Source: Arcobacter sp. | GTDB lineage: Bacteria > Campylobacterota > Campylobacteria > Campylobacterales > Arcobacteraceae | Direction: 5' to 3' | NCBI GenBank assembly: GCA_002869565.1 | Contig: PKUJ01000027.1 | Coordinates: 256,801 to 320,800, forward strand | DNA length: 64,000 nt | Shown here: in pieces, positions 44,321-53,156 of the stretch | Layout of the letters: every line of letters starts with the position of its first letter | How positions within the stretch are numbered: position 1 is the first letter of the stretch | Position numbers and translations under genes: made by a program | Notes under the pieces: generated by a model | Told to the model about the DNA's origin: nothing | Seen by the model: the letters and a program-made list of their open reading frames with translations, nothing else | Databases searched by the model: none

Positions 44321-46915
44321 TTATGTGATAATTTCCTCATTTTTAACAAGTGGCATTTTTATTGTAAAAACTGCCCCATCTTTCGAATTATAAACACTTA
44401 GGTTTCCTTGCATATTATTTTCAATTATTGTTTTAGTCATATATAACCCGATTCCTGTACCTTGGCTTTGATGTTTTGTTGTGAAATATGGTTCAAATAC
44501 TTTGTCTAATATATCTTTTGGAATTCCTTTTGCATTGTCACTTATTTCAATAATTGCAAAACTATCTTTTTCATATAAATGAATTAGTATTTCAGGATTT
44601 TTTATATTTTCTTGAATGATTGCATCTTTTGAATTATTTAATATATTAAGTAACGCTTGTGAAAATTCATTAGGATATCCTTCACTTGATATTTTTTCTT
44701 TCTCAAAATTTATTGTTATTTTTATTTGGTGATGCTTTAACATCGAATCCATAATATTTATACTTTCTCTAATTGAGTTATTTAAAGAAAATATTTTTTT
44801 CGTTTTATTTGGCATAAAAAAGTTTCTAAAATCATCAATAGTTCTAGACATTTTTGTTGTAAGTAGTTTTGCTTTTTTTACTGATTTTTCCATATATTCG
44901 TCATCCAGTTGACCTAACTGATACAAAAGCTGTATATTTTGAATTAGAAGACTTAGTGCATTTAAAGGTTGTCTCCATTGATGAGCAATATTGCCAATCA
45001 TTTCACCCATTGATGCTAATTTTGATTGTTGTATTAAAATTTCTTCTTGTTTTCTATGTTTTTTAATTCCTTCTTCTATTTTCATTTCAAGAGTTTCGTT
45101 AATTTTCTTTTCTTCTGCTATTAGATAAGATATTTTTGATGCCATTTTATTAAAAGATTTCTCTAGTTTTCCTATTTCATCATCTGAGGAAATTTCAATT
45201 CTATAATCTAATTCATTGTTGGCAAATTTATTAGTTCCTATAAGAAGTTTTTCAATTTTTCCACTAATATAATTTGATAGCCATAATGCAACAATTATTA
45301 CTATAAAAACCATTATAGTTGTAATTACTGATAATTCATTTATTATATTTTTTATAAAATGATTTATTTGATTATTGTTTTTTTCTACCACATCTTTTAT
45401 ATGTTTAGTCTGTGTTTTAAGTATATTATTTACATTTTCTCTTGTTTTATTTGCTGCTGAATGAAATTCATCTACATTTGCTCCAATAGTAATGAAACCA
45501 AAACCTCTTTTTGTATTAGCATATTGACCTGTATAATAAGGAATTGATGCGGCTGTTGTTAATTTCCACACTTTACTCCAGTAAATTAAAAATGAACCAT
45601 ATCCACCATTTTCTGTCACTCTCATCCAACCTTGACATTGAGGAGCAAAATTCAAATATCTACAATCAAGAGGAACATTTCCATTTTTAACTAATTGTTC
45701 TAAGTTTGGTTTTTTTTCTAGTGATTGATTTTCAAATTTAGGATATTCTTTTAAAAAGTCATGCATGTTTTTTTTAGATAACTTTTGCTTTTTTGCTATA
45801 TCTGAACTAACCCAAGGGTCAACTTCTTGACCAGTATTTTTATCATATCCTACAATAAAATAATCTCTCGGATGAGAAATATTTTTTCCCTGATAATTCC
45901 ACATAAATGCATAATTTCCAATGCTAGCATCAGCTATATCTTGTTTCGTATTAATACTAGTTGGATTTATTGTGTCTGTAAATTGCATAATATGTTCATG
46001 GTCCAAAGCTAAAGATAAATAACCCGTTTTTTTACCATTTTTATATATAGGGGTAATAAATCTTATTATAGCTTCAAATTTTTTACCTACTGGATTTTCT
46101 CTTCCTGCATAAGCGTGATTCTTTGGTTCAAATTTTATATTAGCTTTCATAGCTCTTTCTTTTGTAAAAGTACCTATTATTTTACTAGGTCTATATTCTC
46201 CTATGACATCAGATACATATATTTGACCTACTTCTAAAGTTGATATTTTGTCAAAATATGATTCAGAATTTATGTATGTATTCTCTTTTTTTGAAATATT
46301 CATTAAATTTTTGTTAATTTTAGATATTTTATATTTTTCATTACCTTTTAAATTAAAATAAGATACTTCTTTATATATAGGAATCTTTTGTGTTTTATAG
46401 TTTATAGGGTCTGTAAAATTAAACTCTTTTTTATTATCTCGTAGAATTGCTTTCTTTTTTTCTTTTGTTATTTGATTTTTATTTGGTTTTTTATTTGTCC
46501 AGACGTTTTTCTCGTCATCATATGTGTATTCACCGTGAATTATAATCTCTCTTTTTTTTGTAGTATAAAATTGTTCAAGTATCTTCTGATTTAGTTCTAG
46601 TTTTGATAAAAATAATATATCTTCATCTCTTTGGTATAAAAATTGGGCAAGAGTATTTGCTATTTGATAGGAGAGTTTCTCAAGGGAAATTTGTGATTTT
46701 TTATTTAAATTTTTGATACTATCATTTATAGATTCATTTGCTGTATCAATGATTACTTTTTCACTTTGTTTGAATAAAAATTGAGTATTTTTATTTAAAT
46801 ATTCATCTAGTGTTAAAACGCCTTTATATGCAATGTATGAAATTATTAATAGAGGGATAATTTTTATTAAAACAAAAATTATGATTAGTTTCATTTTTAT
46901 TGTTATATTATGCAT
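44321..46915 (-). CDS. Large Cache/HAMP sensor histidine kinase
   Basis: 864 residues from the ATG at 46915 (AAGGA nine bases before); a longer frame starts at 46963. Helix 1 is LIIIFVLIKIIPLLIISYIA. A large periplasmic region (about 35-520) has a Cache-like end with ADASIGNYAFMWNYQGKNIS and several Cys (DCRYLNFAPQCQGW). Helix 2 is ITTIMVFIVIIVALWLSNYI. HAMP and a coiled coil follow, then HisKA MGEMIGNIAHQWRQPLNAL and HATPase DNAKGI, FEPYFTTK, GTGIGLYMTK. No receiver is fused. It is divergent from the OmpR-type regulator at 47187, which has its own kinase. Confidence 0.88.
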   Translation of the reverse strand: MHNITIKMKLIIIFVLIKIIPLLIISYIAYKGVLTLDEYLNKNTQFLFKQSEKVIIDTANESINDSIKNLNKKSQISLEKLSYQIANTLAQFLYQRDEDILFLSKLELNQKILEQFYTTKKREIIIHGEYTYDDEKNVWTNKKPNKNQITKEKKKAILRDNKKEFNFTDPINYKTQKIPIYKEVSYFNLKGNEKYKISKINKNLMNISKKENTYINSESYFDKISTLEVGQIYVSDVIGEYRPSKIIGTFTKERAMKANIKFEPKNHAYAGRENPVGKKFEAIIRFITPIYKNGKKTGYLSLALDHEHIMQFTDTINPTSINTKQDIADASIGNYAFMWNYQGKNISHPRDYFIVGYDKNTGQEVDPWVSSDIAKKQKLSKKNMHDFLKEYPKFENQSLEKKPNLEQLVKNGNVPLDCRYLNFAPQCQGWMRVTENGGYGSFLIYWSKVWKLTTAASIPYYTGQYANTKRGFGFITIGANVDEFHSAANKTRENVNNILKTQTKHIKDVVEKNNNQINHFIKNIINELSVITTIMVFIVIIVALWLSNYISGKIEKLLIGTNKFANNELDYRIEISSDDEIGKLEKSFNKMASKISYLIAEEKKINETLEMKIEEGIKKHRKQEEILIQQSKLASMGEMIGNIAHQWRQPLNALSLLIQNIQLLYQLGQLDDEYMEKSVKKAKLLTTKMSRTIDDFRNFFMPNKTKKIFSLNNSIRESINIMDSMLKHHQIKITINFEKEKISSEGYPNEFSQALLNILNNSKDAIIQENIKNPEILIHLYEKDSFAIIEISDNAKGIPKDILDKVFEPYFTTKHQSQGTGIGLYMTKTIIENNMQGNLSVYNSKDGAVFTIKMPLVKNEEIIT

Positions 46916-47040
46916 GGTCTTAGGTCCTTGTATAGAGGGTTTCAATATTAAATTCAGCACCAAAGACTACGATATTAATTAATTTTTTTGTAGGTTCTAC
47001 TATCTTATGTTTTTTCAATACTCATCTTATTTGTCAGGAT

Positions 47041-47072
47041 TATAATATTATTGTAACATTTGTAATATTATA
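47041..47072. repeat. Inverted repeat between divergent regulators
   Basis: TATAATATTA and TAATATTATA are exact reverse complements separated by 12 nt. It lies between the large histidine kinase and the response regulator gene. It could be an operator or promoter overlap; being pure A/T, chance is possible. Confidence 0.35.
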
Positions 47073-47125
47073 GTAATCTATAAATTTATAAAAATAATTT
47101 TTTTATTTTTTGATAATATGATGAT

Positions 47126-47157
47126 TTAACAATTTTTTAACCAAATCTAACTACAAT
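47126..47157 (+). promoter_or_regulatory. Response-regulator promoter with TTAACA-type direct repeats
   Basis: TTAACA (47126-47131), 5 nt, TTAACC (47137-47142), 9 nt, TACAAT (47152-47157). The same layout occurs before the TonB receptor operon and exbBD-tonB. Spacing of 11 bp and the fixed 9-nt distance to the -10 box are PhoB-like. It suggests autoregulation. Confidence 0.7.
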
Positions 47158-47186
47158 ATATGTTTTAAATATAAATTGGAGTTTAA

Positions 47187-47846
47187 TTGCATAGAATATT
47201 AGTTTTAGAAGATGATGTACTTTTTTTAGAAACACTTGAAGATTTTTTAAGCGATGAAGGATTCCTTGTTCAAACGGCTGTTAACGGAGAAGAGGTAATT
47301 GAACTTTGTTATGAAAACAATTATGACTTATATCTTTTTGATATTAACGTTCCAAAAATAAATGGTATAGAATTATTAAAAGAATTACGTACTAAAAATG
47401 ATGATACTCCAACTATATATTTAACTTCTTATAAAGATAAAGAAAAGTTGACACAAGGTTTTTTATCTGGTTGTGATGATTACCTTAAAAAACCTGTTGA
47501 TTTAGATGAGTTACTTTTACGAATACAATCTTTACTAAAAAGAAGTGGTAAATCTTTCTCTGAAATAAAATTAAATAATGAACTTAGCTTTGAACCCAAA
47601 ACAAGAAGAGTTTTAAAATCTGGTATTGATCTATATATTGCAAGTAAAATTATAGACTTATTAGAACTTTTTATTGAAAGAAAAGATACTATTATTACAA
47701 AAGAAATGATTATTAACAAGCTTTGGAAATATGATGAAACATATAGTGAAGGTTCTATAAGAGTTTATATCAATAATTTAAAAAAACTTATAGGAAAAGA
47801 AAAAATAAAAAATATTAAAGGCATTGGGTATAAAATTGAATTATAA
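47187..47846 (+). CDS. OmpR/PhoB-type response regulator
   Basis: 219 residues from TTG 47187, with GGAG six bases before. Receiver domain: LEDD (acidic pair), Asp52 in LFDINVPKING as the phosphorylation site, TSY and the Lys in DDYLKKPVD. The DNA-binding winged helix (about 125-219) ends in KLIGKEKIKNIKGIGYKIEL. Members bind direct repeats spaced 11 bp. Such repeats sit in its own promoter and before two operons downstream, so it probably controls the TonB/redox cluster. It is coupled to the following kinase gene by overlap. Confidence 0.92.
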   Translation: MHRILVLEDDVLFLETLEDFLSDEGFLVQTAVNGEEVIELCYENNYDLYLFDINVPKINGIELLKELRTKNDDTPTIYLTSYKDKEKLTQGFLSGCDDYLKKPVDLDELLLRIQSLLKRSGKSFSEIKLNNELSFEPKTRRVLKSGIDLYIASKIIDLLELFIERKDTIITKEMIINKLWKYDETYSEGSIRVYINNLKKLIGKEKIKNIKGIGYKIEL

Positions 47847-48690
47847 AAAAAGAAATTTTATAATTACAAATTCTATTATCATAGTTTTTGTTTTACTTTT
47901 ATCTTTACTTCTAAATTTTTATTTGACTACAATATTTGATTTTAATCAAGATACTTTCATTCTTTTAACTTTAACTGTTTTAATCTTTGGTTTAGTCTTG
48001 TATTTAATCTTAAGTAAAACTATTTTTGAACCACTTTTTAAAAGTGATGAAAACCTTCAAAAAACTGTAAAAGAAACCTTACATGAACTTAATATTCCTA
48101 TTTCTACAATTAAATTAAATACTCAGATGTTGGAAAAAAAGATAAGTGGTGAAAAAGAATTAAAAAGGTTAAATCGTATTAAATTAGCTTCAAATAATCT
48201 TTTAAAGCTTTATGAAGACATGGAATATCAGATTAAAAAAGAGCTAGATAAAATTGATATTACAACTTTTGGTTTACAAGATTTAGTTTTAAGAAGTTTA
48301 GATAAATTTGATGATTTAAAAAAAGATATAAAAATTGATGTTGATGTTGAGAATATAGAATTAAATAGTGATATAAATGGTTTTGAAAAAATGATTGATA
48401 ATCTAATCTCTAATGCTTTAAAATATAATCTTTCAAAAGATGGGATTATAAAAATAAAGTATGAAGATAAAATTTTATCAATATTTAATACAGGCAAAGA
48501 AATTGATACAAAAAACTTATTTATAATTTTTGACAAATATTTTCAGGAAGATTCTTCAAAAGATGGTTTTGGATTGGGATTAAATATAGTAAAAGAATTT
48601 TGTGATAAAAATAAAATTGCTATTAAAATAGAGCCTAAAAAGAATGGAAACTCTTTTATTTTGAACCTTAAAAATTTAATTAACAATTAA
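47824..48690 (+). CDS. Compact sensor histidine kinase, partner of the regulator
   Basis: 288 residues from TTG 47824; TTG 47836 is an alternative. Two helices (14-36 and 44-65) flank only about ten residues of periplasmic loop, so it has almost no extracytoplasmic sensor domain. Phospho-acceptor His87 is in LHELNIPI. HATPase blocks: MIDNLISNALKYN, FDKYF and GFGLGLNIVKEF. The tiny loop suggests that it senses membrane state, a partner membrane protein, or a cytoplasmic cue. It overlaps the regulator gene by 23 nt. Confidence 0.9.
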   Translation: MGIKLNYKKRNFIITNSIIIVFVLLLSLLLNFYLTTIFDFNQDTFILLTLTVLIFGLVLYLILSKTIFEPLFKSDENLQKTVKETLHELNIPISTIKLNTQMLEKKISGEKELKRLNRIKLASNNLLKLYEDMEYQIKKELDKIDITTFGLQDLVLRSLDKFDDLKKDIKIDVDVENIELNSDINGFEKMIDNLISNALKYNLSKDGIIKIKYEDKILSIFNTGKEIDTKNLFIIFDKYFQEDSSKDGFGLGLNIVKEFCDKNKIAIKIEPKKNGNSFILNLKNLINN

Positions 48691-48754
48691 TAACTCTTTC
48701 TCTTTTGTAATCAAATTTAGGATATAATCTTTGAAATTATAAAAGGATTTGTTT

Positions 48755-49636
48755 ATGGATGAAACTTTAATATTGCCTTTGGCAATTATAATATTTGCGA
48801 TAATAATTATCGGAAAAGGTGTGCGAATTGTACCTCAATCAGAATTATATCTTGTGGAAAGATTAGGAAAGTATAATACTGTTCTTCATGGTGGTTTTCA
48901 TGTGATTATTCCTGTTGTTGATACAATAAGAGCCAAACTTACTTCACGAGAACAATTAATTGATATAGAAAAACAATCTGTTATTACAAGAGATAATGTA
49001 AACATTTCTATTGATGGGATTGTATTTTGTAAAGTTGATGATGCACAGGAAGCTACATATAACGTTGTAGATTTTAAAAATGCAATTGCTAATTTAGCTA
49101 TGACAACTTTACGGTCAGAAATTGGTGGTATGGATTTAGATGATACTTTATCAAATAGAGAAACTTTAAATGCAAAACTTCAAAATGAGCTTGGAAGTGC
49201 GGCTGCTAACTGGGGTATAAAAGTTACACGAGTTGAGATATCTGATATTTCTGTTCCTGCTGAAATTGAGCGAGCTATGAATATGCAAATGGAAGCTGAA
49301 AGAGAAAAAAGAGCAATTGAAACAAAAGCTAGAGCTGATAAAGAAGCAGTTATTAGAAAAGCAGAAGGTTTTAAACAAGAAGAGATATTAAAAGCTGAAG
49401 CAATTGAGAGAATGGCAGATGCAAAAAGATATGAACAAGAGCAAATTGCAGCAGGTCAAAAAGAGGCTATGGTTTTAATTAATGAATCAATGGCGCAAAA
49501 TGAAAAAGCAGCAGAATTTTTACTTGCTAAAGATAGAATTGCAGCTTTTAAAGCTTTAGCTGAGTCTTCTTCAAATGATAAAATGATATTACCTTATGAT
49601 GTAGCTCAAATGATAGGAAGCACAAGTGTATTGTGA
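48755..49636 (+). CDS. SPFH/band-7 membrane protein (QmcA-like)
   Basis: 293 residues from ATG 48755 (AAAGGA upstream). N-terminal helix (about 4-22), then the SPFH domain with VPQSELYLVERLGKY, IPVVDTIRAKL, LTSREQLIDIEKQSVITRDNV and GIKVTRVEISDISVP. A long Ala/Glu-rich coiled coil (EREKRAIETKARADKEAVI...) follows. It forms membrane microdomain scaffolds and often pairs with an NfeD protein, as here. Confidence 0.92.
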   Translation: MDETLILPLAIIIFAIIIIGKGVRIVPQSELYLVERLGKYNTVLHGGFHVIIPVVDTIRAKLTSREQLIDIEKQSVITRDNVNISIDGIVFCKVDDAQEATYNVVDFKNAIANLAMTTLRSEIGGMDLDDTLSNRETLNAKLQNELGSAAANWGIKVTRVEISDISVPAEIERAMNMQMEAEREKRAIETKARADKEAVIRKAEGFKQEEILKAEAIERMADAKRYEQEQIAAGQKEAMVLINESMAQNEKAAEFLLAKDRIAAFKALAESSSNDKMILPYDVAQMIGSTSVL

Positions 49637-49661
49637 GATGCTTTTTTCAAAGGTGTAAGTA

Positions 49662-50105
49662 ATGGAAACACAAACAATGCTTCTTGAGGTAATTAATCCA
49701 TATATATTATTAGGAATTGGAGTTGCTTTAATAGGCTTTGAGGCTATTATAACTTCATTTATTTTGATATGGTTTGGATTAGGTTTTATTATTACAGCAT
49801 TTATTAGCATGGCATACAATTTTTCTGACGGTGTTTGGCAACTTGGAGTTGTATCAATTATCTCTGTAATATTTATAATATTGCTAAGGAAAAAAGCTTT
49901 AGAAAAGTTTTTATCATCAGAAAGTAATATTACGGATAACTTTTTAGAAGAGGGTGGTATTGGAGAAATTAAAAACTCAAAAGTATTTTTCAAAGGTACT
50001 TACTGGGAAATAGATCCGGAGTCTGATGAATTTGATTATGAAGAGGGACAAAAAGTATTAGTCTTTAAAACTCACAAAAATAACGCAATAATTCAAAAAA
50101 AGTAA
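49662..50105 (+). CDS. NfeD-family membrane protein
   Basis: 147 residues. Three hydrophobic segments (about 10-70) and a C-terminal OB-fold domain (EEGGIGEIKNSKVFFKGTYWEIDPES...EGQKVLVFKTHKNNAIIQKK), typical of the short NfeD/YbbJ type. It is cotranscribed with the SPFH gene; the pair is usually linked to membrane quality control. A strong terminator follows. Confidence 0.9.
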   Translation: METQTMLLEVINPYILLGIGVALIGFEAIITSFILIWFGLGFIITAFISMAYNFSDGVWQLGVVSIISVIFIILLRKKALEKFLSSESNITDNFLEEGGIGEIKNSKVFFKGTYWEIDPESDEFDYEEGQKVLVFKTHKNNAIIQKK

Positions 50106-50109
50106 TTTT

Positions 50110-50137
50110 CTAAAGCAGCTTTCCTGCTTTAGTTTTT
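50110..50137 (+). terminator. Intrinsic terminator after the NfeD gene
   Basis: CTAAAGCAG and CTGCTTTAG form a perfect 9-bp stem with a 5-nt loop, followed by TTTTT. It isolates the SPFH/NfeD pair from the TonB receptor operon. Confidence 0.9.
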
Positions 50138-50141
50138 AAAC

Positions 50142-50195
50142 TTAACAAAAAATTAACACTTATTTAATTATTAATTAACAAAAATACTTTATTAT
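50142..50195 (+). promoter_or_regulatory. TonB-receptor operon promoter with four-slot 11-bp array
   Basis: TTAACA at 50142, TTAACA at 50153, TTAATT at 50164 and TTAACA at 50175, all exactly 11 bp apart. The last repeat ends 9 nt before TATTAT (50190-50195). This equals the spacing in the response-regulator and exbB promoters. Placement over the -35 region fits a PhoB-like activator. Confidence 0.75.
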
Positions 50196-50219
50196 CCTAA
50201 TAAAAAATTAAGGATATGA

Positions 50220-52373
50220 ATGAAAAGAATTGAAAGTGGACTTTTAAGTGCCTTTTTATTGGGTTCTTTTAGTATTAATCTTTTAGCAGTAGAAGAATTG
50301 GATTTAATTACAGTTGAATCTACAACAATCGATGATAAATTTAATTCAAAAAGTAAAGAAGTATCCAATGTTATGACTATAAACAGTAATGATATTGAAA
50401 AAATCAATCCTACAAATGTGGAAGATGTATTAAAAACAATTCCTGGAATTACTGCATCAAACGTAGGAAATGATAGGGTTAAAATACATATTAGAGGTGT
50501 AGATAATCACAGATATATGGGTGAAAAACCTGGTGTTGCAGTTGTAATTGATGTAGTTCCTGTGCAACAAACTAGTGGTAAGATAGATCTTGACTTGGAT
50601 AATATTGCTAGTATAAAGGTCATAAAAGGAGGAGCTAGTTATCTTTATGGTAATGATGCTATTGGTGGAGCAGTTATAATTACTACAAAAAGACCAAAAG
50701 GTGAAAGCTCATCAAAAATTGAAACAGAAGCAGGAAGTTTTGGTTTTAAAAGAATGCTCTTATCAACAAATCAAAGTTTTGAAAATAGTGATTTACAACT
50801 TCAAGGAAGTATAAGAGATAGTGATGGTTATTGGGCAGACGCTTATTTAAAACATAAATCTATAAATGGTAAATATCAATATTACTTAAATGAAACAAGT
50901 GACCTTACTTTTGGATTAGATTACACAAAAAGAAAAACTGGTGATGGGACTAGTGTTCATGGTGAATCTAATGCAATACTTGACCCTACAAGTAATAATG
51001 ACATATCCTATTCAGCTTTTTATGATACAAGTTTAGTAAAAACATTTTTAACATATTCAAATGATCTTGACGATACTTCAAATATTATGGTAAATGTTTC
51101 ACGATATAAAGACCATACAACAAATTTATCAACTCCAGTTACAGATAGTTTAACTCATAAAACTTTTAGAAATGAAGAATGTATTCAAAATACACTAAAA
51201 GGTGAATATAGAAAATCATTTGATACTTTTGCTTTTATGGCAGGAGTTGATATAGCTAGAAATAGACAAACAAATAATTCAAAGGCAAATGTTGATTATA
51301 CTAGTGGCTATGGAAGGTCTGTAGTTGCAATAGATAGAGGTACTATAACTTCTGATTCAAGATTAGATGAAAATATTGAAGCATTTTATGGAGAACTTCA
51401 AAACCAATTAACTTCGAATCTTACAAGTACTTTGAATATTAGACATGATAGAATTAAATATAATTTTGTTGATAATTTAAATTATAAACTTAATGTAGCC
51501 CCTTCCTATAATGTAAATTCTTATAGAGCTGGATTAAATTATAAAATTAATGATAATCATAGTGCATATACAAGCTTCTCTACAGGATTTAGAACTCCAA
51601 CTGCAAGCCAAATAAGTGGTAATCAAGAAGGTATAGCAAAATATCCTGATGCAAATATTCCTTCATCACTTGATTCTGAAAAGACATATAATTATGAATT
51701 AGGTATTAAAGGAAAGAGTGGCTTATTTGATTATGATGCAGCAATTTACCAAATAGATAGAAAAAATTATTTAGGTACAAAAGCAGGCTCTTATATTTGG
51801 GGTGGAATTGATGATGAAGATGGATACACTTTTAACATGGGGGACATCAAAAGTAGAGGATTTGAACTTGCTTTAAATAGTGATAAGAAAAAAGATTTAT
51901 CATTTGACCTTGCCTATACATATCTAGATTCTACTTTCAAAGAGTATAGCATTGTTCATAAAACAGCAAATGCCCTTGGCTTTGGTCGTTCTGCAATTCC
52001 AGCACAATATTCAAGAATTAATTTAGCAGGAAATCAAGTACCAAGAACTTCTAAACATACATTAAATTTTATTATTGATTATAAAGCTACTGATAAACTT
52101 ACTATTTCTCCAGAAATTTCTGCAAGAAGCAGTTACTATGCCGATGAAATGAATAAATTTAAACAAGGTGGATATACTTTAATGAATTTAAGAGCAAATT
52201 ATAAATTTTCAAAGTCACTTGAATTTTTTGCAAAAATTGATAATCTACTGAATAAAAATTATTATCAATTTACAAATGTTAGTTCAAGTAGTTTCGATAA
52301 TACAATGGAAGATGCAACTATAAGAGTTGCTGCACCAAGAGCTTACTATATTGGTTTAAGATACAAGTTCTAA
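50220..52373 (+). CDS. TonB-dependent outer-membrane receptor (redox cluster)
   Basis: 717 residues. Signal peptide to about residue 23 (LLAVEE), then a TonB-box-like LDLITVES, a plug domain (IEKINPTNVEDVLKTIPGITAS, IKVIKGGASYLYGNDAIGGAVIITTKRP) and a 22-strand barrel ending in the outer-membrane signal YIGLRYKF. The ligand cannot be read from sequence. It heads a unit with membrane Fe-S proteins and an activase pair, and its promoter carries the 11-bp repeat array. A ligand that needs reduction after import, such as a ferric or cobalt complex, is one possibility. Confidence 0.9.
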   Translation: MKRIESGLLSAFLLGSFSINLLAVEELDLITVESTTIDDKFNSKSKEVSNVMTINSNDIEKINPTNVEDVLKTIPGITASNVGNDRVKIHIRGVDNHRYMGEKPGVAVVIDVVPVQQTSGKIDLDLDNIASIKVIKGGASYLYGNDAIGGAVIITTKRPKGESSSKIETEAGSFGFKRMLLSTNQSFENSDLQLQGSIRDSDGYWADAYLKHKSINGKYQYYLNETSDLTFGLDYTKRKTGDGTSVHGESNAILDPTSNNDISYSAFYDTSLVKTFLTYSNDLDDTSNIMVNVSRYKDHTTNLSTPVTDSLTHKTFRNEECIQNTLKGEYRKSFDTFAFMAGVDIARNRQTNNSKANVDYTSGYGRSVVAIDRGTITSDSRLDENIEAFYGELQNQLTSNLTSTLNIRHDRIKYNFVDNLNYKLNVAPSYNVNSYRAGLNYKINDNHSAYTSFSTGFRTPTASQISGNQEGIAKYPDANIPSSLDSEKTYNYELGIKGKSGLFDYDAAIYQIDRKNYLGTKAGSYIWGGIDDEDGYTFNMGDIKSRGFELALNSDKKKDLSFDLAYTYLDSTFKEYSIVHKTANALGFGRSAIPAQYSRINLAGNQVPRTSKHTLNFIIDYKATDKLTISPEISARSSYYADEMNKFKQGGYTLMNLRANYKFSKSLEFFAKIDNLLNKNYYQFTNVSSSSFDNTMEDATIRVAAPRAYYIGLRYKF

Positions 52374-52383
52374 AAGTAAATAA

Positions 52384-53043
52384 TTGGAAAATTTAACTTT
52401 TATTTCTCTTTTTATTATTGGACTATCTTATGGTGCAACGGCATGCATGTTTTCGTGTATGCCGTTCCTAGCTCCATTATTGGTTAATAATTCAAATAGT
52501 TTCTATCATTCTAGTAAAGTTGTATTGCCTTTTAGTTTAGGTCGTGTTTTTACATATACTCTAATAGCTATTATTGCATCTATTAGTAGTGTAATTATTA
52601 AATCAACTTTAAATGATAATAGTTTGTTTCAAAATCTTCTTGGATGTTTTACTATAGTTATGGGATTTTTAATGCTAATAAAAGTTTTTAAAAACAAAAA
52701 AGCATGCAATAGTTCAAATAAGACTAATATTTTTAATAAAAAAGGTGTAATTGGATTATTTACAATTGGTGCTTTAGTATCTCTTAATCCTTGTGCACCT
52801 ATCTTAACTTTAGTAACAATAAGTGCTAATACATCTTCCATTCCTGCTGCTGTGTTATTTGGGTTATCATTTGGTTTTGGTGCTATTTTGGTGCCTTTTA
52901 TATTTTATACCTTTGTTGTATCAAATATTTTTAGGGGTCTTCTTGAACAGTTTAAATCTTCAATAAGATATATAGAACTATTTGCTTCTTTTTTTCTTAT
53001 ATTCGTAGGTTTGATGGTTTTATTAGGAGAAGTCACTTTATAA
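52384..53043 (+). CDS. DsbD_2/TauE-SafE-like membrane protein with redox cysteines
   Basis: 219 residues from TTG 52384, 10 nt after the receptor stop. Six helices. Cys21 and Cys25 in ACMFSCMPF at the first helix and Cys137 in SLNPCAP at the fourth resemble the membrane cysteine pair of DsbD/CcdA that carries electrons across the membrane. It lacks the soluble thioredoxin domains. In this cluster it may pass electrons to the periplasm or move a metal. Both readings rest on motif and context. Confidence 0.75.
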   Translation: MENLTFISLFIIGLSYGATACMFSCMPFLAPLLVNNSNSFYHSSKVVLPFSLGRVFTYTLIAIIASISSVIIKSTLNDNSLFQNLLGCFTIVMGFLMLIKVFKNKKACNSSNKTNIFNKKGVIGLFTIGALVSLNPCAPILTLVTISANTSSIPAAVLFGLSFGFGAILVPFIFYTFVVSNIFRGLLEQFKSSIRYIELFASFFLIFVGLMVLLGEVTL

Positions 53044-53156
53044 GTATAAAAATATCATCAATAACTAACTTTTTTTTAAACATTAAAGCAAAAAAATAAT
53101 GCTTAAAAGAGAGTTTTAAACTTTTAAAATCTGATGTTTACCAATGGAGTAATTTT

